DNA of 64,000 nucleotides from Flavihumibacter fluvii (GTDB lineage: Bacteria > Bacteroidota > Bacteroidia > Chitinophagales > Chitinophagaceae). Position numbers and translations under genes: made by a program. The stretch covers positions 1,946,001 through 2,010,000 of the forward strand of contig NZ_CP092333.1 of the NCBI RefSeq assembly GCF_018595675.2, written 5' to 3'. Shown here one piece after another: positions 26,128 through 36,686 of this stretch. The notes under the pieces are model-generated. The model searched no databases. It was not told the origin of the DNA and saw nothing but the letters and a program-made list of their open reading frames with translations. The stretch's first letter is position 1; each line of letters starts with the position of its first letter.

Positions 26128-28554
26128 ATGTTTACACTATATGCGAAAATTGCCTGGCGGAACCTGGTACGGAATAAAATTTATTCTGTGATCAACGTTG
26201 TGGGATTAGCATTGGGCATCACTGCATTTTTATTAATACTGGAATATGTCAGTTTTGAAAAAAGCTATAACAAATTCCATAAGGACCTCGGCAATACTTA
26301 CCGGCTCATTAATGAAGACACCAAAGGAGGAACATGGGCACAGGTTGAACCGGGATGGGCGGCCAGAGCAAAACAAAATTTCCCTCAGATCACCGCCTAT
26401 TGCCGGTTTGAGGAAGGTATTGCAAAAGGCATAGTAAAGGTAGACGGCAGCAATACAGAACCTTTCCGGGAGAATAGCATCGGATATGCAGAAGGCAATT
26501 TCTTTAGTTTTTTTAGTTTCCCGGTGGTGCAGGGAGAAGCCACTTCCTTTGATGCACCCAATACCGTATTCCTTTCAGCAAGCACTGCACAGAAATATTT
26601 TGGCAGTCGGGATCCTATTAACCAGGCCCTAACCTTGTCGAACCAGTTTGGGGACGCCAAATACACCATAAAAGGCATTTATACGATGCCGGAAAATTCG
26701 GATATCCGATACGATATGGTGTTCTCGCTGGCAACCCTTCAAAATCCAGCCAACCTGAATGGAAATGACTGGGCAGCGCCGGATAACCTGAACTCGCAAT
26801 ATATCTATACTTATTTTAAAACAAGTGCGGGTACCAACTATAAGGCGTTGGAAAAGAAACTAACGGAGATCCGGAATACATTAAAAAAAGATAAGGATGG
26901 CGTAGTATTTCGGTTACAGCCCTTTGCGAATATCCATATGGCTCCAACATTAGGTGATAACTTACCCACCACCGGCGACCTGAAATATATTTATATCCTG
27001 AGTAGTATTGCCTTCCTGATCCTGCTGATTGCCTGGTTCAATTATATCAACCTGAGCACCGCGAATTCATTAAAACGGGCCAATGAGGTAGGTGTTCGAA
27101 AAATCGTAGGCGCTTCACAAAGATCACTCATTACACAGTTCCTGGGTGAATCAATACTGGTGAATAGCCTGGGATTTGCATTGGCCATCGCACTTGTGAT
27201 TTTGATACAACCGGTTTTTAATGGCATCATGGGCAAGAACATTACACTGGCTTCCATTACTCAGTCTGCTGCCTGGATATGGGGCCTGGTGCTGCTGGCC
27301 CTGGGCTCTTTGCTCTCCGGTATTTATACCGCCTGGTCCCTGTCAGAATTCAACCCGGTTGAAACCCTGAAGAATAAGATCAATAAGACCAATAAAGGTG
27401 GATTACTCAGGAAGACGCTGGTTGTTTCGCAGTTTGCCATATCCATATCCTTAGTACTGGCCACCATACTTATCTACCAGCAATTGACCTATATGCAGCA
27501 TGAAAAGCTGGGATTGAACCCGAACCAGATGCTGGTGATCAGGGGACCGGAAATTGGACGCGACAGTACATTTTCGCAAAGAAAAAGTTCCTTTATCAAC
27601 CAGGTACAGCAGGAAAGTTTTGTGAAGGATTTTACGGCCAGCGGAACCTATCCGGGCGGCTGGTACAATTTTACGACGAGCGGGTTTACACAATCAGGGT
27701 CAAAGCCCGGCGATGAAATGAAGCCCTATTCATTTGCAATCATTGATCACCGTTATATGGATGCCTACCAGATCAAATTAAAGGCAGGCCGGAGTTTTAC
27801 CGCAGCCGAATGTGCGGTGGAATGGAATGATAACAACAAAGTGATGCTGAACGAGAAAGGCATTGCAGAATTAGGATTTGCATCAGCAGCAGAAGCAGTG
27901 AACAAAAAGATCAAATGGGATGAGCGATTCCTGGAAATCGTAGGTGTAGTGGCCGATTACCACCATATGGGCTTACAAAGAACTATTGAACCCATCATAT
28001 TTTATCCGCAGCAAAGCAGTGCCTATTTAACGGTAAGGCTGGGCACACAAAACATACAGCAAAACATCGCGAGGTTAGAAGACATTTATAAAAATACCTT
28101 CACAGGAAATCCCTTTGAGTACTTTTTCATCGATGATAATTTCAATAAACAATACACCACTGAAATGCAGTATGGCCAATTGTTTACGGCAGCAGCGATC
28201 TGGGCCGTGGTGATCGCGTGTCTGGGATTATTTGGACTGACCACCTTCACCGTTGAATCACGTACCAAGGAAATTGGGATCAGGAAAGTATTGGGTGCAA
28301 GTGTTGCAGATATCACCAGCCTTTTATCCAAAGATTTCCTGAAGCTGGTAATCCTGGCTGCTGTGATCGCCTTCCCTGTTGGCTGGTATGCCATGCACTC
28401 CTGGTTACAGGATTTCGCCTACCGCATCAAAATAGAATGGTGGGTATTTGTATTGGCAGGAGGATTAGCTATGTTGATCGCATTTTCTACGATAGCCGTG
28501 CAAGCCATAAAAGCAGCATTATCAAACCCTGTAAAAAACCTACGGACAGAATAA
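26128..28554 (+). CDS. ABC transporter permease with two FtsX domains, copy 3 of 6
   Basis: An 808-residue paralogue. It opens with YAKIAWRNLVRNKIYSVINV. The first FtsX block has NSLKRANEVGVRKIVGASQ, and the C-terminal block has RTKEIGIRKVLGASVADITS and ends NPVKNLRTE. In the first block the motif preceding it is AWFNYINLSTANS where the others have ACxNF/YxNLxTA. All eight expected membrane segments are present and there is no frameshift. The gap to copy 4 is 6 bp. Confidence 0.93.
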   Translation: MFTLYAKIAWRNLVRNKIYSVINVVGLALGITAFLLILEYVSFEKSYNKFHKDLGNTYRLINEDTKGGTWAQVEPGWAARAKQNFPQITAYCRFEEGIAKGIVKVDGSNTEPFRENSIGYAEGNFFSFFSFPVVQGEATSFDAPNTVFLSASTAQKYFGSRDPINQALTLSNQFGDAKYTIKGIYTMPENSDIRYDMVFSLATLQNPANLNGNDWAAPDNLNSQYIYTYFKTSAGTNYKALEKKLTEIRNTLKKDKDGVVFRLQPFANIHMAPTLGDNLPTTGDLKYIYILSSIAFLILLIAWFNYINLSTANSLKRANEVGVRKIVGASQRSLITQFLGESILVNSLGFALAIALVILIQPVFNGIMGKNITLASITQSAAWIWGLVLLALGSLLSGIYTAWSLSEFNPVETLKNKINKTNKGGLLRKTLVVSQFAISISLVLATILIYQQLTYMQHEKLGLNPNQMLVIRGPEIGRDSTFSQRKSSFINQVQQESFVKDFTASGTYPGGWYNFTTSGFTQSGSKPGDEMKPYSFAIIDHRYMDAYQIKLKAGRSFTAAECAVEWNDNNKVMLNEKGIAELGFASAAEAVNKKIKWDERFLEIVGVVADYHHMGLQRTIEPIIFYPQQSSAYLTVRLGTQNIQQNIARLEDIYKNTFTGNPFEYFFIDDNFNKQYTTEMQYGQLFTAAAIWAVVIACLGLFGLTTFTVESRTKEIGIRKVLGASVADITSLLSKDFLKLVILAAVIAFPVGWYAMHSWLQDFAYRIKIEWWVFVLAGGLAMLIAFSTIAVQAIKAALSNPVKNLRTE

Positions 28555-28560
28555 AACATT

Positions 28561-30960
28561 ATGTTCAAGAATTATTTTAGAATCGCCCTGCGTAACCTCC
28601 GCAAATACAAACTGTATACCATCATCAATATAACAGGACTGATGACTGGTTTATCGGCCTGCCTGTTAATAGGCCTTTATATCACCCATGAATTAAGCTA
28701 TGACCAGTTCCACGCGAAAAAAGACAGGATCGCCAGGGTCACTATGGAGTATGGGCGCAGCGGCAATATCAATACTGTAGCCCTTACCGGAACGAAAGTG
28801 GGTCCGCAGTTAAAAAGAACATTTCCTGCAGTAGAAGCTTATGTGCGCACTTTCATCCGCAGCAGGGTTGTGAAAAAAGAAGAAAAGGTATTTGAAGAAA
28901 GCCGGTTCCTCTATGCAGATGATCCCTTTTTTACCCTATTCAGTTTTCCACTGATAGAAGGAGACCCGGCAACAGCATTAAATGCGCCGGATAAAATCGT
29001 GATCTCTCAATCTATGGCCAGGAAATATTTTGGCCAGGAAACAGCGATCAATAAGACACTCACGATTGGCAATACAGATTATACGATTTCAGGCATCAGC
29101 AAAGATGTGCCCCAGAATTCGCAACTCAAATTTGATTTTGTTACGCAGTTCATGAACCTTGGCAAAGATGTAGTGGAAGAAAACTGGTGGACGGCGAACT
29201 GGATCACTTACCTGCAGGTAAAAGATGCCCGCGACATTCCACAACTGGAAAAGCAGGTGGAAGCATTTATGAATACTCAGGGTGTGCGCACAGAAGCAAG
29301 ATTAGAAGGAGCTGATTTCCTCCGGTATAAACTGGAACCACTTACCCGGGTACACCTTTATTCGCCATTAGCAGGATTTGAACCTAATGGAAATATCAGG
29401 TACATCTATATTTTTGGTGTCATCGCTTTTTTAATTGTATTGATCGCCTGCGCCAATTATACCAACCTGGCTACAGCGCAATCTGTGGGCAGAAGTGGTG
29501 AAATTGGTATAAGAAAAGTGATGGGCGCATCAAGGCAACAATTGTTTTTCCAGTTTATTGGAGAGTCAACTACCATCACCACCATTGCCGCGATTCTTGC
29601 CTTTGGATTAAGTATCTGGCTACTGCCCTATTTCAATACCATCAGTGGAAAGGCATTTTCAGCTGAAGACCTGCTGCAACCAAAACCCGTATTGATGCTT
29701 AGTGCACTGGCCATCGCCGTTAGCTTCCTTGCGGGTGCTTATCCGGCCATGGTTTTGTCGGGGAATGCTTTGCTGGGCGTGATGAAAAAAGGATTCAATT
29801 TTACCGGTACCAATAGCATTTTGCGTAAATCACTGATCGTGCTGCAATTCGGGATCTCAGTATTCCTAATTATCTATACCCTGATCATTTTGCAACAGAT
29901 AAATTACCTGCAACATAAAAAGCTGGGCTATGATAAAGACCATGTCCTGGTATTACCGGTAGATACAAAAATGACGGCCAATTATGCGACGATCAAAGCG
30001 GCGATAGCAGCTGTTCCAGGTGTGGAAGGTATCACAGCTTCCTATGAGACCCCGGAGTTTGTGGAATGGGGCGATGGCATCAGGGCTACAGATGAAAGAG
30101 GCGTACATGATGTTTCGCTGAATGCCATGCCTGTAGACCTTGAATTCACAAAAACACTGGGAATGGCAATGATTGCCGGAAGGGATTTCCAGGAAAATGA
30201 TTTTCCCCTTATGGACACCAGCAATGGATATGCGCATTTCAGGCAGCCGTATATCATCAATGAAAGCCTGGCCAAAAAAATCGGGTGGACACCGGAACAG
30301 GCCATTGGCAAAACGATAGAGAAGAACTTTCCAGGCCCGGTTGTAGGTGTCGTAAAGGATTTCCATTTTGAAAGCCTGCACCAGCCGGTGAAGCCTCTGG
30401 TGATGTTCCTTGATAAGGACATGGCGCGGATATTTATGGTAAGGCTGAGAGGTACAAATATTCCAGCTGTTATCGCAAGGCTGGAAGGTGTATGGAAAGT
30501 ACGTGTACCACACCGGCCATTCGAATACCATTTCCTGGATGAGGATTATAATAAACTGTATATCGCAGAGCAAAGAAGCTCAGCCCTGTTTACTGTATCG
30601 GGCGGATTGGCGATCCTATTAGCCTGTTTAGGCTTGTTTGGACTGGCCACTTTCACTACAGTACAACGCAAAAAAGAAATTGGTATCCGGCGGATACTAG
30701 GTGCGGATATCAGCAATATCGCCTTCCTGATCTCAAAAAATTTCCTGGTCCTGGTTGGCCTATCGATACTTATTGCCATGCCTTTCGCCTGGTACGCCGG
30801 CAATGAATGGCTGAATGCATTTGCTTACAGGATATCCATCCACGCAGGCCTCTTTATAGGCACAGCAGCAGCTGTATTGCTGATCGCTTTTTTAACAGTT
30901 TGTTTCCAGGCTGTGAAAGCAGCCATCACCAATCCTGTAAAATCATTAAGAACTGAATAA
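28561..30960 (+). CDS. ABC transporter permease with two FtsX domains, copy 4 of 6
   Basis: A 799-residue paralogue opening with YFRIALRNLRKYKLYTIINI. The first FtsX block has SGEIGIRKVMGASRQQLF and the second RKKEIGIRRILGADISNIAF, ending NPVKSLRTE. The VLGA of the C-terminal block is changed to ILGA with an extra Arg. Copy-specific periplasmic sequence covers about 45-280 and 445-665. It is intact and lies 9 bp before copy 5. Confidence 0.93.
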   Translation: MFKNYFRIALRNLRKYKLYTIINITGLMTGLSACLLIGLYITHELSYDQFHAKKDRIARVTMEYGRSGNINTVALTGTKVGPQLKRTFPAVEAYVRTFIRSRVVKKEEKVFEESRFLYADDPFFTLFSFPLIEGDPATALNAPDKIVISQSMARKYFGQETAINKTLTIGNTDYTISGISKDVPQNSQLKFDFVTQFMNLGKDVVEENWWTANWITYLQVKDARDIPQLEKQVEAFMNTQGVRTEARLEGADFLRYKLEPLTRVHLYSPLAGFEPNGNIRYIYIFGVIAFLIVLIACANYTNLATAQSVGRSGEIGIRKVMGASRQQLFFQFIGESTTITTIAAILAFGLSIWLLPYFNTISGKAFSAEDLLQPKPVLMLSALAIAVSFLAGAYPAMVLSGNALLGVMKKGFNFTGTNSILRKSLIVLQFGISVFLIIYTLIILQQINYLQHKKLGYDKDHVLVLPVDTKMTANYATIKAAIAAVPGVEGITASYETPEFVEWGDGIRATDERGVHDVSLNAMPVDLEFTKTLGMAMIAGRDFQENDFPLMDTSNGYAHFRQPYIINESLAKKIGWTPEQAIGKTIEKNFPGPVVGVVKDFHFESLHQPVKPLVMFLDKDMARIFMVRLRGTNIPAVIARLEGVWKVRVPHRPFEYHFLDEDYNKLYIAEQRSSALFTVSGGLAILLACLGLFGLATFTTVQRKKEIGIRRILGADISNIAFLISKNFLVLVGLSILIAMPFAWYAGNEWLNAFAYRISIHAGLFIGTAAAVLLIAFLTVCFQAVKAAITNPVKSLRTE

Positions 30961-30969
30961 CACCAAATC

Positions 30970-33357
30970 ATGCTAAAAAATTATTTCAGGGTTGCTTTAA
31001 GGAACCTTTGGCGCAACAAGATATTTTCAGGAATCAACATAGCCGGACTAAGTGTAGGCCTGGCCTGTTGCATGCTGATCTTATTGTACCTGAAAGATGA
31101 GGTCAGCTTTGACCGGTTCCATAAAAACCAGGCACAGATTTACAGGATCACTTCCGAAATAAGTTCACCGGATGGAAAGGTCAATAAGTCCGGGATCACA
31201 GGAATGATGCCGGGACCAGAATTCAAGGCTTCCATACCGGAGATTGAATCCTTTGTCAGGTTACAGGGGAATGGATATACCATTAAACATAACAATGAGA
31301 TCTACGACCAGCCGGTGCTCGTAGTAGATGATAATTTCTTTTCCGTATTTAGTTTTCCCTTAGTGGAGGGGTCGGCGGCAGATGCTCTAAAAGAGATGCA
31401 TACTGTAGTGCTGACCGAAGCCACTGCTAAAAAATATTTCGGCAACAAAAAAGCGGTAGGGCAGGTATTAAACCTGAAGAACGGCGATAATTTTGAGCCC
31501 TTTGTAGTGTCAGCGGTAGCAAAAAATATCCCCCAGAATTCATCGATCCAGTTTGAGATGCTGGTCCCCATGAAGTTTATGCAATCGCAGAATAATGATA
31601 CTGAGTGGATCAATTTTTTCCTGAATACCTTTGTGGTGTTGAAACCCGGCACCGACTGGCAGAAAGTTGCTGCAAAATTTGACCAGGTATTCATGGTGAA
31701 AGCAGGAGACCAGTTAAAGCAGATGGCAGAGAAATATAATTTCAAGGAGAAAATAAGCTTTGGATTACAGCCGTTGCTGGATATCCACCTGAGTACTGTA
31801 TATACCGCGGCGAACGGACTCAATAAAGCCAGTAACCCAATATATTCCTATATACTCACCGGTATAGCCATTTTTATCCTGCTGATCGCTTGCATCAATT
31901 TCATTAACCTCACAGTTTCCAGGTCCTTAAAAAGGGCTAAGGAGATTGGGATCCGTAAAGTTGTGGGCGGACAGCGAAAACAACTGGTACTGCAATTCCT
32001 GGGTGAGTCGATGATTTTGAGTTTCATCTCGTTTGTGCTGGCACTGGTATTGGTTATACTCATCATGCCGGTTTTCAATTCACTGGCCAACAAATCACTG
32101 GCATTTTCCTACCTGGCAGATGCGCCATTGATCATTGGTTATATTGTATTGTTCATGTTCACCGGTTTACTGGCAGGCTTCTATCCGGCGCTGGTATTAT
32201 CTGGCTTCAACCCGGTGCAAACCCTTTATGGCCGGCAACGCTTTACGGGTAAGAATTACCTCAGCAAAGGCATGGTCGTTTTCCAGTTTTCCCTGGCCTG
32301 TATCCTCATCATTTCTACTATTGTGATCTATTCCCAATTTAATTACCTGATGAAATTTGACCTTGGGTATAATGATAAGAATGTGGTCCGGGTAAATGTC
32401 GGCGGAATTGATAAAGATAAGCTGGCCCTGTTCAGTAATGAACTCATGAAAAACCCGGCAATTGAAAAAGTTACAGCTAACCAGGGAGGGGAATGGATAA
32501 CCGTTGCCCAAGTGAATAACGGCACGGATATCAATTTTGATTTCAAATACATTGACCATAATTATTTCCCGTTATTTGAAATACCCATTGTGAAGGGTAG
32601 GAATTTTTCACCTGAACTTTCATCAGATACTGCAGAAGGCGCCATAGTGAATGAGGCATTTGTAGAAAAAGCCGGCTGGAAAAATCCCATCGGGGAAAAG
32701 GTTGATTTCTTTTACAATAACAAGAAGTTTACGGTGATAGGCGTTATCAAAGATTACCATTATGCTTCACTGTCCCAGAAGATCGGTCCGCAATTGTTTC
32801 TCACACATCCCTCCTATCGTTATGGTGATGTATACATGAAGATAAAACCCGGGTCAACCGCAAGTGTACAGCCCTATATTGCAGCCACTTTTAAAAAATT
32901 CTTCCCGGTGCAGCCATACCAGTTCAGTTCGAAAGACCTGGACAATGCGAAGCAATACGAGAGTGAATTGAAATGGAAACAGATGATCACCTTCAGTGCC
33001 ATACTCACGATTTTTATATCCTGTATCGGGTTATTTGGACTGGCCACTTTCGCAGCTGAAAAAAGAACCAAGGAGATTGGTATCAGGAAAGTATTAGGTG
33101 CATCAATACCGGTCATTGTGAGGACCTTGTCCATTGATTTCCTCAAACTGGTACTCCTCTCCACACTGATTGCATCACCGGTGGCCTGGTGGGCGATGAA
33201 TAAATGGCTGGGCAATTATCCTTACAGGATAGAGATCAGCTGGTGGGTATTTGGACTCACTATATTCCTGGCGACCGGAATAGCCCTGCTGACCATAAGC
33301 TATCAGGCGATCAGGGCTGCAATGGCCAATCCGGTGAACAGTTTAAAAACAGAATAA
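30970..33357 (+). CDS. ABC transporter permease with two FtsX domains, copy 5 of 6
   Basis: A 795-residue paralogue opening with YFRVALRNLWRNKIFSGINI. The FtsX motifs are LKRAKEIGIRKVVGGQRKQL and RTKEIGIRKVLGASIPVIV, and the C-terminus is NPVNSLKTE. The N-terminal segment is most like that of copy 4. The frame is intact, with 18 bp to copy 6. Confidence 0.93.
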   Translation: MLKNYFRVALRNLWRNKIFSGINIAGLSVGLACCMLILLYLKDEVSFDRFHKNQAQIYRITSEISSPDGKVNKSGITGMMPGPEFKASIPEIESFVRLQGNGYTIKHNNEIYDQPVLVVDDNFFSVFSFPLVEGSAADALKEMHTVVLTEATAKKYFGNKKAVGQVLNLKNGDNFEPFVVSAVAKNIPQNSSIQFEMLVPMKFMQSQNNDTEWINFFLNTFVVLKPGTDWQKVAAKFDQVFMVKAGDQLKQMAEKYNFKEKISFGLQPLLDIHLSTVYTAANGLNKASNPIYSYILTGIAIFILLIACINFINLTVSRSLKRAKEIGIRKVVGGQRKQLVLQFLGESMILSFISFVLALVLVILIMPVFNSLANKSLAFSYLADAPLIIGYIVLFMFTGLLAGFYPALVLSGFNPVQTLYGRQRFTGKNYLSKGMVVFQFSLACILIISTIVIYSQFNYLMKFDLGYNDKNVVRVNVGGIDKDKLALFSNELMKNPAIEKVTANQGGEWITVAQVNNGTDINFDFKYIDHNYFPLFEIPIVKGRNFSPELSSDTAEGAIVNEAFVEKAGWKNPIGEKVDFFYNNKKFTVIGVIKDYHYASLSQKIGPQLFLTHPSYRYGDVYMKIKPGSTASVQPYIAATFKKFFPVQPYQFSSKDLDNAKQYESELKWKQMITFSAILTIFISCIGLFGLATFAAEKRTKEIGIRKVLGASIPVIVRTLSIDFLKLVLLSTLIASPVAWWAMNKWLGNYPYRIEISWWVFGLTIFLATGIALLTISYQAIRAAMANPVNSLKTE

Positions 33358-33375
33358 AGAAAAAAACCAAAGCGC

Positions 33376-35844
33376 ATGCAAAGGAATTTTTGGATACTGG
33401 CCCTTAGGAATTTCTGGAAGCACAAATATCTGTCCGCAATAAATATCGGTGGGCTGGCCATCGGCATCAGTGCGTCACTGGTGATCTACCTGATGGTTGC
33501 ATACGAATTCAGTTTTGAAACCTTCCATCGCAATAAGGAAAATATTTACCGGGTAGTTTCGCAAATCGATTTTCCCGATTTAAGGATCCACAATTCCGGG
33601 GTGCCTGTTCCAACTGCCGCAGCTGCCCGCCAGGAAATAACAGGCTTACAAACAATTGCACATTTTATTAAGGCTAATGAAACCAAGGTTACAGTTGCAC
33701 AACCTGCTGCAGACTTACCGAAGGATTTCAGGAACCAGAAAAACATCATCTATACCGACCCGGAATATTTTGACATCATTGGATATACCTGGTTAAAGGG
33801 AACAGCAAAACAGGCACTATCAAGTCCTTTCCAGGTTGTATTAACTAAAAGCAGGAGCGCACAATATTTCCCGGGACTGGAGGATGGCCAGGTCATTGGG
33901 CGTACAATAATTTATGACGACAGTATAAAAACAACGGTCACAGGCATTGTGCAGGACCTGCCTGGAAATACGGATTTTCAATTCAGGGAATTCGTGTCAA
34001 GGGCAACTATAGAACAAACAGGTTTAAAGGAATTCTGGAACTGGGCAGAATGGGGCAGCATAAATGATAATTCCCAGATGCTGGTTGCATTATTACCAGG
34101 TACACCCCCCAGGCAGGTAGAAAAGCAACTGGCCCGCCTTCGCAATAAATACAGGGAGAAAAACCCTGAAAATTCAGGGGGCAAGGATGATACACAGCAT
34201 TTCCTGCAGCCTTTGAAAGATATCCATTTTAATACAGAATACGGCGCTTTCAATGAGCGACAGGCCAATAAAACAACCCTCTATGGGTTACTTGCCGTTG
34301 CTTTCTTTTTATTGTTACTGGGTTGTATAAATTTCATCAACCTCTCCACTGCACAGGCATCAAACAGGGCAAAAGAAATCGGTATCCGGAAAACCATGGG
34401 AGCCAGTAAACAGCAGTTGATCATGCAGTTCATGGGCGAAACATTTCTAATGACGGTACTCGCCACGATATTATCTATCCTCATCATGCCCTGGATCTTA
34501 CAGGTATTCGGAAATTTCATACCACCGGCCATTAGAATCCAGAGCCTGCTGCAGGTACATGTAGGGATTTTCATGGCAGGATTGGTCTTACTGGTCACTT
34601 TTTGTTCAGGATATTATCCGGCCATTGTATTAACCAGGCTACAACCTGTAACAGTACTGAAAAACCAGGTGGTGAGCGGGAATGGATCGACACAAAAACT
34701 TTGGCTGAGGAAGACCTTAACGGTTTCACAGTTTATGATTGCGCAGTTTTTATTGCTGGCCACACTGATTGTGAGTAAACAAATCCATTATTCCTTAAGT
34801 AAGGACCTTGGGTATAAAAAAGATGCGATCCTGTTTTTTAACACCCCCTGGAGCTGGCGTGCAAAAGCACCAGACCAGCGAAAATACCTGTTGGTCCGGC
34901 AACTGCAGGCCATACCGGAGATAGAGAAAATAAGCCTGGGCGGATCACCACCGGCATCATCAAATACCAGCACTACAACAATGGTCTTCAATGAAGGCAA
35001 GAAAAAACTGGAGACGATGGTGGAAGTAAAATATGCAGACACCAATTATTTTGGATTATATGGCATGAAATTACGCGCAGGCCGGAACCTGAAGCAAAGC
35101 GATACCACCAGGGAATTTGTCGTAAACGAAACCTATGCGCGGATGATGGGCTTCAGCAAGCCAGAGGAGGCCGTAGGCCATTTTATTGAACATAACTTTA
35201 AAGTGCCGATCATAGGTGTCCTGGCCGATTTTCATACGAAGTCCACCCATGATGCAATCAAGCCACTGGCCTATTCCTCAGCAGACAAACGAAGTTATAC
35301 CCTGCATGTGGCGCTGAAAAATGGGAACAACAATGCAGACCAGTGGAAAAAAGGAATTGCAAAAATCGAAAAGTCATTTAAAGCATTGTATCCTGAGAAG
35401 GATTTTGAATACTCTTTTTACGATGAGAGTATCGCAGCATTCTATAAAACGGAACAAAATATTTCAGGCCTGTTGAAATGGGCTTCGGGCTTATGCCTGC
35501 TGATCAGCTCTTTGGGATTGCTGGGGCTGGTGATCTTTACCACCAATGCCCGGACCAAGGAGATCGGTGTTCGCAAAGTGCTGGGCGCATCTATCGGGCA
35601 AATCATTTTCCTCCTTTCCAAAGATTTCATTGCATTGGTGCTGCTGGCCTTTATCATTGTAGCCCCAATTGCCGGGATAGTGATGAAAAACTGGTTGCAG
35701 CAATTTGCTTACCGCACGGAGATGGACTGGTGGCTATTTGCAGCAAGCGGTGGGATCATGATTTTACTGGCAATAATCACACTGGGCATCCGGACGATCA
35801 GGTCTGCGGCAGAAAACCCCATCTACAGTTTACGGTCAGAATAA
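33376..35844 (+). CDS. ABC transporter permease with two FtsX domains, copy 6 of 6
   Basis: An 822-residue paralogue, the longest of the set, opening with FWILALRNFWKHKYLSAINI. FtsX motifs are SNRAKEIGIRKTMGASKQQL and RTKEIGVRKVLGASIGQI, and the C-terminus is NPIYSLRSE. The extra length lies mainly in the periplasmic parts. It is followed by a 158-bp gap with two palindromes before the second ATPase, so the last two genes of the cluster may be expressed separately as well. Confidence 0.93.
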   Translation: MQRNFWILALRNFWKHKYLSAINIGGLAIGISASLVIYLMVAYEFSFETFHRNKENIYRVVSQIDFPDLRIHNSGVPVPTAAAARQEITGLQTIAHFIKANETKVTVAQPAADLPKDFRNQKNIIYTDPEYFDIIGYTWLKGTAKQALSSPFQVVLTKSRSAQYFPGLEDGQVIGRTIIYDDSIKTTVTGIVQDLPGNTDFQFREFVSRATIEQTGLKEFWNWAEWGSINDNSQMLVALLPGTPPRQVEKQLARLRNKYREKNPENSGGKDDTQHFLQPLKDIHFNTEYGAFNERQANKTTLYGLLAVAFFLLLLGCINFINLSTAQASNRAKEIGIRKTMGASKQQLIMQFMGETFLMTVLATILSILIMPWILQVFGNFIPPAIRIQSLLQVHVGIFMAGLVLLVTFCSGYYPAIVLTRLQPVTVLKNQVVSGNGSTQKLWLRKTLTVSQFMIAQFLLLATLIVSKQIHYSLSKDLGYKKDAILFFNTPWSWRAKAPDQRKYLLVRQLQAIPEIEKISLGGSPPASSNTSTTTMVFNEGKKKLETMVEVKYADTNYFGLYGMKLRAGRNLKQSDTTREFVVNETYARMMGFSKPEEAVGHFIEHNFKVPIIGVLADFHTKSTHDAIKPLAYSSADKRSYTLHVALKNGNNNADQWKKGIAKIEKSFKALYPEKDFEYSFYDESIAAFYKTEQNISGLLKWASGLCLLISSLGLLGLVIFTTNARTKEIGVRKVLGASIGQIIFLLSKDFIALVLLAFIIVAPIAGIVMKNWLQQFAYRTEMDWWLFAASGGIMILLAIITLGIRTIRSAAENPIYSLRSE

Positions 35845-35887
35845 AATGCATAAAACACCGTGCATCAAAAAGGAACAATAAATGTAT

Positions 35888-35905
35888 CATTACCGAACAG
35901 TAATG
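35888..35905. promoter_or_regulatory. Palindrome CATTAC-N6-GTAATG before the second ATPase
   Basis: Two perfect 6-bp arms are separated by 6 bp, in the only sizeable gap inside the export cluster. It has operator-like geometry; no binding protein is identified. Confidence 0.35.
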
Positions 35906-35939
35906 GTTTAAAAAGAAATCATAATTATATGGTTATCAA

Positions 35940-35953
35940 AACATTATAATGTT
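35940..35953. promoter_or_regulatory. 14-bp perfect palindrome before the second ATPase
   Basis: AACATTATAATGTT reads the same on both strands and ends 49 bp before the ATPase start. The region is AT-rich, so chance is possible. Confidence 0.3.
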
Positions 35954-36002
35954 GGCATACAATTATAGGACATTGGTCAGGAAAAGAAAAAGGAGTAAAG
36001 AC

Positions 36003-36674
36003 ATGATAAAGCTAGAGCATATTTCAAAATGGGTTACAACTGCCGGACTAAGGACATTCCTGTTAAAGGACATCAACCTGAATATACAGGAAGGCGAATT
36101 TGTATCGATCATGGGTCCTTCGGGCTCGGGAAAATCGACTTTGTTAAACGTGATCGGCATGCTGGATGATGCCAATGAAGGCGCATATGATTTCCTGGGC
36201 CAGCCGATTCACCAACTCAAGGAAAAACAGCGTTCACAACTCTATAAACAATATATCGGGTTTGTCTTCCAGGCATACCATTTAATTGATGAGCTCACAG
36301 TATATGAAAATATCGAGACCCCATTGCTTTACCAGGATACCAAATCATCAGAAAGAAAAGCCATGGTAGCAGATATCCTTGACAGATTCAACATGGTAGG
36401 AAAGAAAGACCTCTTTCCCACCCAGTTGTCAGGTGGCCAGCAGCAATTGGTCGGTATTGCCCGGGCACTAATCTCATCTCCCAAACTAATACTAGCCGAT
36501 GAACCGACAGGGAACCTGAATTCAAAACAAGGCGAAGAAATAATGGATCTATTTAAAAAACTGAATGAAGAAGATGGCGTTACCATCATCCAGGTGACCC
36601 ATTCGGAAAAGAATGCCGCCTATGGAAACCGGATTATTCACCTTTTGGATGGAAGAATTGAACAGCCCAGATAA
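36003..36674 (+). CDS. ABC transporter ATPase (MacB/LolD type), second copy, divergent motifs
   Basis: A 223-residue ATPase that aligns without gaps to the first copy over residues 1-180. Walker A GPSGSGKST (38-46), Q-loop FVFQAYH, LSGGQ (142-146), Walker B LILADEP (162-168) and H-loop VTHSE are kept. Two motif positions differ: Arg149 after the signature is Leu (LSGGQQQLVGIARA), and the D-loop Asp173 is Asn (GNLNS). It may be a less active or regulatory partner of the first ATPase. The ATG at 36003 gives the family-typical MIKLEHISK start; an in-frame ATG at 35949 would add 18 basic residues. TolC follows 12 bp downstream. Confidence 0.9.
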   Translation: MIKLEHISKWVTTAGLRTFLLKDINLNIQEGEFVSIMGPSGSGKSTLLNVIGMLDDANEGAYDFLGQPIHQLKEKQRSQLYKQYIGFVFQAYHLIDELTVYENIETPLLYQDTKSSERKAMVADILDRFNMVGKKDLFPTQLSGGQQQLVGIARALISSPKLILADEPTGNLNSKQGEEIMDLFKKLNEEDGVTIIQVTHSEKNAAYGNRIIHLLDGRIEQPR

Positions 36675-36686
36675 AGAATCACTACC

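Noticed and set aside
21307-35844. Permease array as a composite mobile element
   Set aside because: No transposase, integrase, terminal inverted repeats or target-site duplication was seen; tandem duplication explains it.
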